A DNA stretch of 64,000 bases from the NCBI GenBank assembly GCA_973895155.1, contig OZ316891.1, positions 22,878,001 to 22,942,000 on the forward strand, written 5' to 3'. The notes beneath the pieces were generated by a model. It did no database searches, was not told where the DNA came from, and worked only from the letters and a program-made list of their open reading frames with translations. This stretch comes from Marsupella aquatica. Its lineage: Eukaryota > Marchantiophyta. This document shows positions 11,913 to 22,036 of the stretch, in pieces (within the stretch, counting starts at the first letter, position 1; each line of letters opens with the position of its first letter). The position numbers were made by a program, and so were the translations under genes.

Positions 11913-12297
11913 CAATATGGACCACAAGCGAGGTGTCCATGTGAGCATGACTGACCTCAATGATGGGACATACAAACTGAGCTGGAGGGAGCTCAATGCT
12001 CCTTCCCATGCCCCTCTCATCCAACGCACCACTACAATAGCAGAGATTCAGTCTGACTTCCCTGAGTGGTGCAATGTTATCAAATTCTATCGTATTGCAC
12101 TAAACTCTACTGCTCCCTTGGAGGACCTTTGGATTTGTGCCGCATACAATTATTGTGAGACATTGATGTGTCGGAAGAGGTTCCAAGTATCTATTCACTT
12201 GGCTTTCATTTGTGGATCAACTAGTAGACATATGCTACCCCGCCCCGTGAAAGATGTCATACTTGCTACTTGGCCCAATGAGGAAGAAGAGGAATGA
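11913..12297 (+). CDS. Repeated module M1, exon of unknown gene
   Basis: Function not recognised. An open frame of about 128 residues, related to the frames at 12550 and 13048. Shared features: a Ser-Trp about 20 residues in, a 'FPE(W/F)C' segment, then 'LN', 'ICAAY', a Lys/Arg patch, a His-(Leu)-Ala segment, 'LP..V...I..TW' and an acidic end. The best start is a 3' splice site: AG at 11911-11912 leaves the frame in phase 2, as for the other two modules. An in-frame ATG also occurs at 11917. The frame stops at TGA 12295-12297. The gypsy element lies between the pyrimidine tract (<632) and this AG, so splicing into M1 is probably disrupted. It could be a terminal exon or a decayed gene copy. 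Confidence 0.5.
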
Positions 12298-12549
12298 TAG
12301 GATAGGAACCATAATCCTTCCAGATATTTTGTTACTCAAAGTTCTATTTTACGAGTATGATATTGGTTTTTTCATTCCTATGTTCCAGATTTCATGGCTA
12401 AATCATCAATGAGTATTGCAGAATGATGGAGCATGTAAGTCATGCCTTTTGTATTTGACTATATAGAGACAAGTCCACATGAAAATTTGGCTTTATGCCT
12501 ATTGCCTAATATGCATGACTCTAGTTTTCTTTGCATATATGGAAGGTAG

Positions 12550-12933
12550 ACATAGCCAAGTCATCACTCTAGAGTCCCTTCATGGTGACACATATGTTGT
12601 GTCTTGGCTCAAACATCCAATGGACACTATTGGACAACGTCAATTTTCCATGGGTGAAATTGAAACATACTTTCCTGAATTTTGCACTGTTGTGCAAGAC
12701 TGCCTTCACCTCCTCAACCCCGTTATATCTGTTGAGGAGTACTTACGCATGGCCGCTTATAGTTGGTGTGCAACCAAACCACACCAGAAAAGATCATTAG
12801 TACACAGTTATGTGGCTCGAGCTTGTCATTTGGATGCAAGAGGAAGGCTCCTAGATATGTTGGAAGAGGCTATATGGAACACTTGGCAGTCGAGGAAGAA
12901 GCTTTGTTTGGTTTCACTCCTAGACCCTTATAG
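12550..12933 (+). pseudogene. Repeated module M2, frameshifted
   Basis: Second copy of the module, 637 bp downstream of M1. A 3' splice site (GTAG at 12546-12549) again gives phase 2. Shared landmarks are a Val-Ser-Trp, 'FPEFC', 'LLNP', 'MAAY', and 'LEEAIWNTW'. Just after this Trp the original frame runs on into unrelated sequence, but a shift of one base gives an acidic stretch ending GFTPRPL and a stop at 12931-12933. That tail aligns with the end of M3 (GFSEN, stop), so M2 carries a 1-nt indel at about 12890. Function unknown. Confidence 0.5.
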
Positions 12934-13047
12934 GTCCATCATTGCACAAATAATATTCCTAGCTCTTCTCAATGTAACCTCAATTGACATACATCTAAAT
13001 TGTTGTGCACTTGTATAAATGGCATTTTTTTGTCTTATGTTTTGTAG

Positions 13048-13441
13048 AATCGCCAATAAGACGCCAAGGAGCACTGCCACATTGACGGTGATGGATCCTG
13101 ACCTTGAGACAAATCGGTTGAGGTGGATGGATGGGTCTACTCAATGTGAGGAGGTTGTGAGCTTGCTAGAGGTTGAGTGGGATCAGCCATTATTGTTCAA
13201 AGCAATCGCTGAATGTCACCAGTTGTTGAACCCTGCTATGCCACTCCAAGACCTGCAAATGTGTGCTGCTTATAGCTTCACCAAAACTGTCAACAAGAAA
13301 AAATGGTTTCAAGTGTACACCCATTTGGCTTGGGTGTGTGGGTTTGCAGAGAGAACACGATTACCTCCAACTGTGGAGGAAGCCATCAAGGAGGCTTGGC
13401 ATGATGAGGATGAAGTGTTTGTGGGCTTCAGTGAAAACTAA
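13048..13441 (+). CDS. Repeated module M3, exon of unknown gene
   Basis: Third module. It follows a textbook 3' splice site (T-rich tract, then TTTTGTAG ending 13047) and again starts in phase 2. Landmarks: 'LLNPAMPLQDL', 'MCAAYSF', 'KKKWFQV', 'HLAWVCGF', 'LPPTVEEAIKEAW', then an acidic end and stop at 13439-13441. It is open throughout and is the best preserved of the three. I do not recognise the family. No upstream donor exon can be identified inside the window. Confidence 0.55.
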
Positions 13442-14052
13442 ATGTGGCTACACATCCCCCATGGATCCCTAAGGCTGTTGATTTTATATTGTGGGAATAA
13501 TAAATAGCATGACCAAAGTATAGAACCAAGAAGGCAAGCCTTTACCAATATTTTGCATACACTCATATAAACATATAAATAAATAAATAAATTCTCCTGT
13601 TGGAGAAGAACTCTTGCTGGCCGGCAGCAGAAGGGGTTCAAGTCCCCTTGAGAGTGGATACAAAGGTTAAAACTAGTGGGTTAAAATCATCCCCTAAGGT
13701 AAAAACATTATCAAGTAAAAACATTATTAGCCCAATGAAAATGTTCTTCCCCCAATGAAAATGGTACACCATAATCCTAGACACAATACACTGATCATAT
13801 ATACAGAGACAACTTTCAAGTCTAAAATACCAAAAGAAAACCATAGAAAGAGACCAAATGAGTATTGCACATAGAGTACGTCAATAGAGTAAAAGTTTCA
13901 ACAATTGACCAAACACTTGGGTGTGACTACCTTTCCTATACCACCAAATGAAAATAAATCCCTGCAACAAAATGGCCATATGCCCTAGATAAGACAAAAT
14001 ATTCTCCAAATACTTTAGCAAATGAATGGACATATTAAAATGCAATGAAAGT
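13442..14052. other. Intergenic, no gene seen
   Basis: AT-rich sequence with no credible ORF. A T-arm-like stem (GGGGTTCAAGTCCCC near 13635) is present but no full tRNA can be folded around it. Confidence 0.6.
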
Positions 14053-14415
14053 GTAAGTGTGACGCCGCCGGTACGGCGGTTAATGAGTGATTCAGTCTAA
14101 CTGCGCTCGGCACGCGCGTTAGGTGGGTCTTAGGCCGCTATTATTAGCATAACGACAGTATTTAGGTAATCATTAGGGGTAGGACATCATTAGGCAATAA
14201 GGGGGACTTCAGGTTCGGGCTGGCAGCGGGTCGCTATTCGCACACCCGGGTTACGAGCATGGAGGGGCCCCTCCCTCGGGTCCGTATAACGAACTTAAGG
14301 AAGCGGCCACTGACGCACGCTGACTCAGACCGGCGGAGTGGCCGGTACACCACAAGCGTGAGCGGTTCAACCTATGGGCGTCGAGGAGACGTCGGGGATC
14401 GACAAGCCCTCAAAG

Positions 14416-14423
14416 TATAAAAG
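14416..14423 (+). promoter_or_regulatory. TATA box TATAAAAG
   Basis: TATAAAAG followed by GGG, about 108 bases before the candidate start codon at 14524. The same CTCAAAGTATAAAAGGGG context is conserved in the inverted relative (27882-27889, minus), which supports a real core promoter. Confidence 0.75.
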
Positions 14424-14523
14424 GGGAGCCAACCCTTTGTAGTGCACCAGTCCATCAGTCCGCGCGCCAGCTTCGACCCCAGCTCTCTCGTTCTCTCTAG
14501 GTCGCCACTACTATCTCCTCTGA

Positions 14524-17166
14524 ATGTCGCACACGATCCTCTCCAGCTCGGCCATTCGATTCTAGACGCAGTTCCTATCTACCGGAAGGCACTTGGCCGA
14601 TTCATTGAAACACGCCAACCCGCGCCGATACGAGATCGAACGCGAATACGAGAGAGCCATCCGCCTAGCAGGACGACACCACTACGTCCTTAACTTTGAC
14701 TACCCGTCTCAGAGCGAGCTTTACCGACCAGCTGAGGTATCTGGGTACTTCTTTGACGGAGACAAATATATCGGGTTCTGGGAAGCATTGCTTTGGCTTC
14801 CGGACGAGGTCTTCAATATCCCGGGTACAATCGACCTGCAGCGACATCACTTCGACCACATCCCTGCCCAGGTTCGGGCAGTCATTAACGGCGAGTCCAG
14901 TACCAACTGTTCGACAAGGGCGTCCGCACTCACTTCGGAGAACTTCTACCAGCACCTACAGAGCTTCATGGGAACTCGGCCATCAACCAACATGACCAAC
15001 TCAGCCGGACCCGTACCCGTACCCGTACCCGTGCCCATGCAACCTCAGCTTCAGCTTCAGCCTCAGCCGCAGCCTAGCCAAACCCCACCACCTATCACCC
15101 AGCCAGCACAGGTACGCTCCGTCATCAACGCTGTGGATCTTAGCGATGACGACGAGGCTACCCCACCCTTGACCAGGCGGCCCAGAGGAACAAGCGCTCG
15201 GGGGGCCGACACTATATCGTCCCCACCCCTTGCTCTGACCCCAGGAGCGGCCCCAGCAGACAACATGGTGACCGTGGCCGCCCCGGGCCTGTTACCAACC
15301 GCAGTGGCACTCCCCAGGCCCGATCGGGAGGATGGGGAAGTATCACCTTCCCCGAGTCAGTCACGGGGAAAGAAGAGGAAGGAATCCGCCAGTGCATCCG
15401 GGTTACCGTTGGCCACGGTAGCCGTAGCCAAGGTAACGATGCATCGCATGGGGGAAAACGTTCACAGCAACATCCTCCATCCCAAGCATGCGGTGTACCT
15501 GAAGACTCAGGGATTTGAGCACCTCGCCTCTCTCCCCTGGAACACTTGCAGGTACTACGGGGAGGACATGACAGAATTCGTCAAGAATTATGATGACGTA
15601 CGTCAACAGACTCGGCTGCGGGGAAGGAATATGTCCCTCACAGAAGAACGGCTCAAGATGATCTTCGGGTTACCCGAAGGTGACCATCAAGTCGAATCAC
15701 GGGCTCCCGGGGGCAAGGGGGCCAAGTACCAATCTTCAAGTTTTCCCTCAGAGGGATCAGTAGACAACGGGTTCGTGATGAGGACCTGCCTCATGCCCGA
15801 GATAGCTGAGCGGCTGGAGTTCCAGAGGTACGCTCTCCACATGATGGAACCCCGGGGGGAGATCTCCGCCGCCCAGGTCATCCAGGTCGAGAACTATCGA
15901 CCTAGGAAATGGGCGTCGTACTTCGCTAAGAAATTCCATGAAGAGATGGAGCGGCGAAGGAAGACGCTATACATTGGCGGGAAGGCGTATTTCGCTAGCC
16001 ATATCGAAATCATTCTTGAGTGGTACGCCCGGTTTGATCGACGAACCCTTCCTCGCATCAACGTTACAAAGCTGGTCCCAGCTAGGTGGGTTTTTCCGGC
16101 ATTGGAGAGACGGCCCCAACTCGAGGCCCGAAGTCCAGTGGACACGCCAGCTTCACCCACCCCACCTCCACAAATAGCTGTAATCGTAACCGAGGAGGCG
16201 CCGGAGGGGTCGGTCGTCGCAACCGTTGATGCGACCCAACTAGCCGGGCTAAGTACAGAAGTTGGTACGGCAGAGGTCTTACCCGAACCCGGGTCTCCCA
16301 AGGACCCGCCGGTGGCAATTCCGGAGAACCGGACATCGCTGCAGGAGGATACTCCAGCCCCTTCCAACGTTATGTCCCCAGGGCTGGACGTCACTGCCCC
16401 GGCCCCTGCGCGTGTTGATGTCTGCCCGTGCCCAAATCCGGACAGGCACAACTTGGACCACCCGGAACTCTTCGTACAGGGTACGTTTCTGAACGGGCTT
16501 CTGGGAGATTTCTCTCATCAAATTGCCCGGGATACCGGGGAGTTCATGGCCCGGAAGGTAGCCTGTTTCTTCAATCAGGAGTTGGTTGCCGCCGTAAAGG
16601 CAGGGCGGGCCCAGTCGGAGGCCCTTCAGAGGATAGAGCGGTACCGGGTGGAGTCCGTGTACCTAAAGAACGAAGTGGAGGCTCAAGAGGCTGAGCTTCT
16701 GCAACTACGACCCAAGGTTGCAGCCGCCGATGAGTTGTTAGCAAAGGCGTACGCTCTTACCGCCCTAGCCGAACAGGCCAAAGCTGGGAACGAGGCCGAG
16801 ATTACACGACTCCGGAACCAGATTGACAGTTTGAAGAAACAAGCTGTCACCTGGCAGAAAGACCTGGAGGAGGCCAAGGAGCGAGCCCAGCGGGACGCGA
16901 CGGAGATAGCCACGCTGCAGGCCGAGATGGCGCGGCTCCAAACCGAGGCCGAGAAGCAGGACCAGCTGGCGAGTAAACTGGCGAGCGACGCCCAGCAGCT
17001 GGAGGAGGCATGTCAGGAGGCAGCAGAGGAGACGGACGCGGCGAGGCGAGAGAACGAATCTCTGCTGGACCAGGTCCAGCTCCTCAAAGCGGACAATGAC
17101 AGGCTTCGAAGGCAGCGGGATGGCCGTTCCCATTCGGGCGGCTCTGGCAAGCGTGCCAGGCATTAG
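14524..17166 (+). pseudogene. Long ORF of the 4-kb element, unknown
   Basis: Likely starts at ATG 14524; codon 14 of that frame is TAG (14563-14565), after which the frame is open for about 867 codons to 17166. No other in-frame ATG occurs for more than 100 codons, so the TAG is probably an inactivating change. Visible parts: an N-terminal globular segment; a low-complexity Pro/Gln region (about 15010-15110, VPVPVPVP then QLQLQPQPQP); an acidic patch; a central region with 'TEERLKMIFGLPEG' near 15640, which recalls plant mobile-domain or retroelement accessory proteins (weak); a Pro-rich linker; and a long C-terminal coiled coil (about 16600-17130: repeated Ala, Glu, Leu, Gln heptads) ending in a basic tail. 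It may be a gag-like or accessory structural protein. Function unproven. Confidence 0.5.
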
Positions 17167-18061
17167 CGGCGGAGTAGGAATAGATTAGGATTAGGATTGG
17201 CTTAGTCAGGCTCTTGGGACAGGCACCTGCCTTAGGTACGGCAGCGCTGCCCTGCTGTCCAGCCTGCGTAGATTAGGATCTTCTAATAAGACACAGCCGT
17301 TTTCCGGCCTGACTGTCAGCTTAGTTAGGACCTTGGTCAGCGAATCTTCGGCGGGAGGACACCCCGTTCCTCGGCTCTTAGTATTTAGTGCACCCCTCGA
17401 TAGAGGGGGGGGGTTTTAGTTTCAGAGTCGGACATCCGTGGGACATGCGGGGAGTCCCGACCTCTGGGAATGACAGAGTACCAAGGGGAGGGGGTAGGAC
17501 TAAGCTTGCCGGGCGAGTGCGGAGCCGGGCTCCGTTGTAGTGTGCACCCTTGGCCTTGAACCTGTGCATTCCAGGGCTGTCGTGTCAACTAAGTGTACGC
17601 ATATGTTCCCTTTGTAGTAAAATCCTTTCCCATCATTTTTCCTTCGTGTAAATCGAGATTGTATGCATGTGTGCGCATATGTGTGTGGGTTTCTCGTATA
17701 TGGGTGGCAGCGCCAGGCCGAACGCACTACCCGAGACGTGCACAGGGTGTAGCCTGCGGGTAAGTGGTTGCGAGCACGGGTTGAGGACCTGTATCATCGA
17801 ATCCGGATCGAAGGCGGACAGCACGAAGGCTTAGAAGCCCTTAAGCCGGGGTTGATCCTGCTATCGACTAAGGTACGTTTCGGCGGCGGAACACAAACCA
17901 TACCTAGGAGGTGTCCGTATTTAGCAGTATGCGCACTTAGCGCTAGTTTACGAGAATAAGGTGCATTACGTGCTTCCCTTCCTGCCCGAACCCTCAGATT
18001 TACGAGGGATGTGCCCGTCTAAGCTGAAGTCTGAGTTAAGGCCGAAGCCTACGACGTGACA
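17167..18061 (+). other. Non-coding 3' part of the 4-kb element
   Basis: GC-rich, without a credible ORF. It includes a G-tract (about 17405-17413) and a T-rich stretch around 17605-17645. No polypurine tract or LTR repeat is found. Confidence 0.5.
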
Positions 18062-18123
18062 GTAAGTAATACCATAATTCAACTATCAGATACACACCTG
18101 ACTGAACATCCCTGGATCATAGT

Positions 18124-21100
18124 TTAGGTGCCTCCATACATGCGTTGACTAATTGCATCTTTCCAGTTAGTGGTCCTCTCCACCAACAGTCTACTACGAG
18201 CTGGCCTATCTCTCACAACAGTATTACCGGAATACGAGGAACTATCTTCCATACAGGGCGGCCAATGTTCTCATTCCAATCCATGAATGCACACATCAAA
18301 CGAGCCTCATGAGATGCTGGAAAGTGAATGCATTTTGTGGCAAAATTTCCCATCACTGAATGAAATGTCTCGGATAAGAAGTTCTCTCTAGCCATGGTGT
18401 ACCATTGCATCTTTCCTGGAGTGATGTACTTTGCCATGAATCCCTTCATGGCAACATGGGTTGCTGAGTCTGCCCCAAACACCAAAATATTTTAACAGTG
18501 TAACTAATGATAAACAAACCACAATAGCATTGAAATGTAGATGTCCTCAACTTGAGAACTAACCTCTTGCATAATACAAATCCAATTGGGTTCCTTCTTC
18601 TTCTCCAATATGGTGGCAGGGCCGGTCCGGTAGTGTCAAACACACTATGTGTATACCAGCCCAGTGATTTGCACAATTGGCTATCTCAAATGCTAGTGAT
18701 TCAGCATCACCCCCTCTGCATAAGAAGAAAATCACCATTAATAAATTTGTACAGTTGTGAAAAGGACAAAACATTTCAGTGTGAAAGTCATATTTTTTTC
18801 AATGTAGTAAAATACTTACGATGTTTTGCACCTCCTGCAACAAATATAGAACCAAGTCTTGAACTTCATGGACATGTTGTGCTGACTAAGCTCTGGATAC
18901 TTTAGTCCACGGGAAATGATCGGCATCAATGTGTCCTCAATTGGTAGTCCCCTCCAATCTCCCACCTTGTGGACGAGGTCAATTTTCCTGAACTTAGATA
19001 ACCCTCTTACCCCTTTTGCCTTCAACCAATCTTACATCTGCTTGACAGTAGCACTTTGCAATTGTGACCTACACAATCATCCCAAGCATTTAGTGGAAGC
19101 TAAAAGTGCATACAAAATTGTACACTCAGTTCAAATTATAAAATTGAAACTAAGAAGACTTACAAACACTAACCTGGTTGTTGCAGTATCAATGTCCACT
19201 GTCAAGGTAAATGTGCACTTCACCAACTTGTCCACAAATTTCCTGACAAGATTTTTGGCTTGTACCACAAATCTTTTTGATTCATCAACCCTAGGTCTCG
19301 AAGGATAGCATCCACAGCAGAGTTATCATCATGGATGACCTGAAAATTACAAGATAGTGCCAAGGTAATTAGCACTAAACTATGTATTTTACTGACAAAG
19401 GAAAACAACAACAAAATAAAGGAAAACAATAAAGACATTATGAATTTGATAAAGTAGAACACTAACCTCTTTGATTACAATTCCATTGTCTCTCAATCTT
19501 TCCAAACCTTTTCTGGTCCCTAGTTCCTCCATCAACCATGAATTGGGTTCCTCTTTTTTGGTCGTAGTCACCATTTCTATAACCTTACTATCCACAAGGT
19601 TGATAATTGAAACAGTACCATGATAACCACTACGCGAGGAGTCCCATCGAGCATCTAAGTACACGACAAGACCAGGATCTGTCCAAAACCCCAACATGCC
19701 AGTATCAATAAATAGATAAGTATTTGTAAAGCACAACAAATTAAACAGGAAGCTAATTATGCTCAAGAGACAAACAATAACACAATGAGAGTTAGTACTT
19801 ACCAGCTTGAAGGTCAACCCCACACTGGATATCATGTCTCAAATTTTGCCACAACTCTTTTTTGTTTTCCTCCCATTGTTGATTGACAGCTTTAATCCAA
19901 CCAACCCCGGGACGCCCTCGACCTGTCTGAAAGTCATACCAATGCTGCGATGTAGGGACATGCAAACCTAGGTGTGATGCAACAGATGACAGTGATGTAT
20001 ATGTGAGCCCGACACATAATGTAGAGTGATACAACTTGGTGGTAACCAAAGGTGAACCCCTTCTTGACTCCATCTCTCCAGTAAGAAAAGTCCAACCATG
20101 TCCCTCCAGCCCACAACTAATCCGTATAGACCACAACTGTTGTAACTCCCTCACATGATGTACTGTAGGGGTCAAAGGGCATCCGGATATATGACATCTA
20201 GGTAGTAGTTGCTCCACAAAAGTATGCACCAAATGGCGCTCTATGAAACCAACTGTGGCAGGCTCACGGGGTCGGAATCTTGTTTTTGGAACCTCTTCAT
20301 GAGCCTCACAATGTTTCACATGACTAGGAGGGATCTGAGAGTCCATCACTACAAGAGGAGGGATTTGAGAATCCATGACCTCAACTTGAGAAAGTTGGGA
20401 GTCCGTCACGTCAACAGGCACCACTTGAGAATCCATTACCGCCGAGGGAAGCGACTATGAATCCTCAATGCAAGTTGTTTGAGTCTGGTACATGACCAAT
20501 ATATAACACATAACAGACTAAGTATGCTTGCAAACTTTTCCTGTAAAAAATATTAAAATATAAAAGTTGTAAGTTAAAATACCATAAAGTTACATTACAT
20601 ACCTGGCCCCCTAGAGCAGCCACCACATCTGGATCATCATTTCCAAAGATGATGTCATCGTCACCAAAAGATCCCTGGATAATGTCCTCAGGCCATTCAT
20701 TGTAAGCCTCAAATACTCTCCCACTCTGGTGCATTCCCTATGGATTAGATACAAGAGTTGGTGGTCAAGGAAAAACAAAAATTCATGAAATGGACAAACA
20801 ATAACATTGAAGACTCAGGATAGATTAGAGAATATAGATAAAAAACACTACCAACTTAAAATGCTGATGTATGGTGAAAGAAAGGACAGAGGAAAAAGTA
20901 AACTTGGGAAAGAAGTGTGAGTGAGAATGGGAAAGAAATGTGAGTGAGAATGAAAAAAATAAAGGAGGCATTAGACCTGAGACTGGTCAAAATCCATGGG
21001 TCCCCTCTCATGTCGTGAGTGTTGTTCCTCGTCCAAAGACTCCTGGTGATGTTTGACTTGAAAAAGTTAGTACATTAAATTGTGAAAACTGAAATTGCAA

Positions 21101-21555
21101 GATTAGATAAAACCAGCAAGTTATACAATGAAATAGAATAGGAAAGAACCTCTTACATGGAGGGAGTTGTTGGCCGGGACTGAATTGAGATCGAACATGT
21201 GTTCTTCAGGTACACCAAGGGGTTCTTCATTCTCCACCCCAAGTGGCAATGCCTCACTTGCAAGTGTTGCTGCCTGGACCACTTGCCGTCTCTTCAACTC
21301 GTGTATCGCAGCACTGCACTTGTCAAGTAACCAATGAATGACTGTAGCATGGGTGGTATTCAAGTCATCTCCCAATAAAAGTCTAAGTTCCTCCCACTCA
21401 TCCCATCGCTCCACTGGGACCCGGATTGGTGGCTTGGCATGCGGTCTCATCCTCTTCCTATACTCCATGTCATCACTCAGGTACTTTGGTCTTGAAGGAC
21501 CACCGCCCCGGGGAGGACGTTTACGCCGCCTACTAGGAAGGTCAGTCGGCTCCAT
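18124..21555 (-). pseudogene. Multi-exon DDE transposase-like gene, frameshifted
   Basis: About nine exons joined by GT-AG introns: 21555-21157, ~21056-20995, 20737-20603, 20454-19803, 19678-19467, 19339-19174, ~19030-18820, 18715-18564, 18469-18124. Exon 1 is basic and carries a short conserved-looking 'ERWDEWEELRLLLGDD' segment. The order after that (Cys/His-containing segment, 'GGD/LDAR.DSSRSGYHGT', 'HDDNSAVDAI', 'QAKNLVRKF', 'SETFHSVMGNF...H.ARLMCAFMDWNENIGRP') matches a transposase-derived family common as uncharacterised multi-exon genes in fish and invertebrates; the DAR and HDD segments would supply two acidic residues of a DDE core. The superfamily (Mutator-like or Kolobok-like) is uncertain. 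One-base frame changes near 19290 and 18250 and a possible TAA at 19032 suggest a decayed gene, or sequence errors. Confidence 0.55.
20337..20436 (-). repeat. Four 30-bp coding repeats (10-residue units)
   Basis: The fourth exon of the DDE-like gene begins with four decapeptide units of the type (M/T)DSQ(I/V/L)xxxxV, encoded by about 30-bp units. They are acidic and polar, likely a disordered N-terminal linker. Confidence 0.7.
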
Positions 21556-21578
21556 CCTAGACACTGTGTCAGCCAAAG

Positions 21579-21867
21579 TACTAAAAAAACTAATGTATTA
21601 TCTAGATAAAAATTGCAAAACCACTAAAAATTGCAAAAACCACAAAAAGAGTGTACTAAAAAAAACTAATGTATTACCTAGATAAAAATTGCAAAATTAC
21701 TAAAAATTGCAAAAACCACAAAAATAGTGTACTAAAAAAAACTAATGTATTACCTAGATAAAAATTGCAAAATTACTAAAAATTGCAAAAACACAAAAAA
21801 GTGCACTACGAAAAACTAATGTATTACCTAGACAAAAATTGCAAAACCACTAAAAATTGCAAAACCA
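21579..21867. repeat. Tandem repeat, about 4 x 75 bp
   Basis: Units start near 21579, 21654, 21730 and 21804. Each reads ACTAATGTATTA(C/T)CTAGA, then TAAAAATTGCAAAA twice and CACAAAAA. It is very A-rich and lies immediately upstream of the first exon of the DDE-like gene, probably in its 5' leader or an intron there. Confidence 0.85.
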
Positions 21868-22027
21868 AAGGAAAGAAGGACCGAGACCGAATGCCAAGCT
21901 CACCCTACACAATAATAAGACAAAACAAGGGCCTTGCACAAAATCAAAGATGAGGAAGAGAGAAATGACAAGATACTCAAACCCAAGAGGCAGAGACAAC
22001 TTTGATAGAATACACTAGCGTGGCCAT

Positions 22028-22036
22028 TTTATACCT
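22028..22036 (-). promoter_or_regulatory. Candidate TATA box for the DDE-like gene
   Basis: On the minus strand the sequence reads AAGGTATAAAATGGCC. It lies about 475 bases upstream of the proposed start codon, with a pyrimidine-rich stretch and a possible 3' splice site (TTATTATTGTGTAG) in between, so a 5' UTR intron is likely. Confidence 0.4.

Larger units (their letters stand above)
14058..18061 (+). mobile_element. TG...CA-bounded 4-kb element with internal ORF
   Basis: Bounded by TGTGACG at the left and CGTGACA at the right, and flanked by a perfect 5-bp duplication GTAAG (14053-14057 and 18062-18066). These are the hallmarks of an LTR-retrotransposon product, but no long direct repeat, primer site or pol is seen inside, so it may be one very long solo LTR. 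It is clearly richer in G+C than its neighbours. It has a TATA box (14416) about 360 bases in and one long ORF. A related sequence lies inverted at 27795-28244 and shares the same end (TGTGACG) and TATA region. The two ends also form a weak inverted repeat (about 10 of 14 bases), so an unusual TIR element cannot be excluded. Confidence 0.6.

Noticed and set aside
13625-13660. tRNA-like T arm (GGGGTTCAAGTCCCC)
   Set aside because: Only the T stem-loop is convincing; no matching acceptor, D or anticodon arms could be placed around it.
21601-21870. CRISPR-like array
   Set aside because: Units are contiguous 75-bp tandem copies without unique spacers, in a eukaryotic intron-bearing region.
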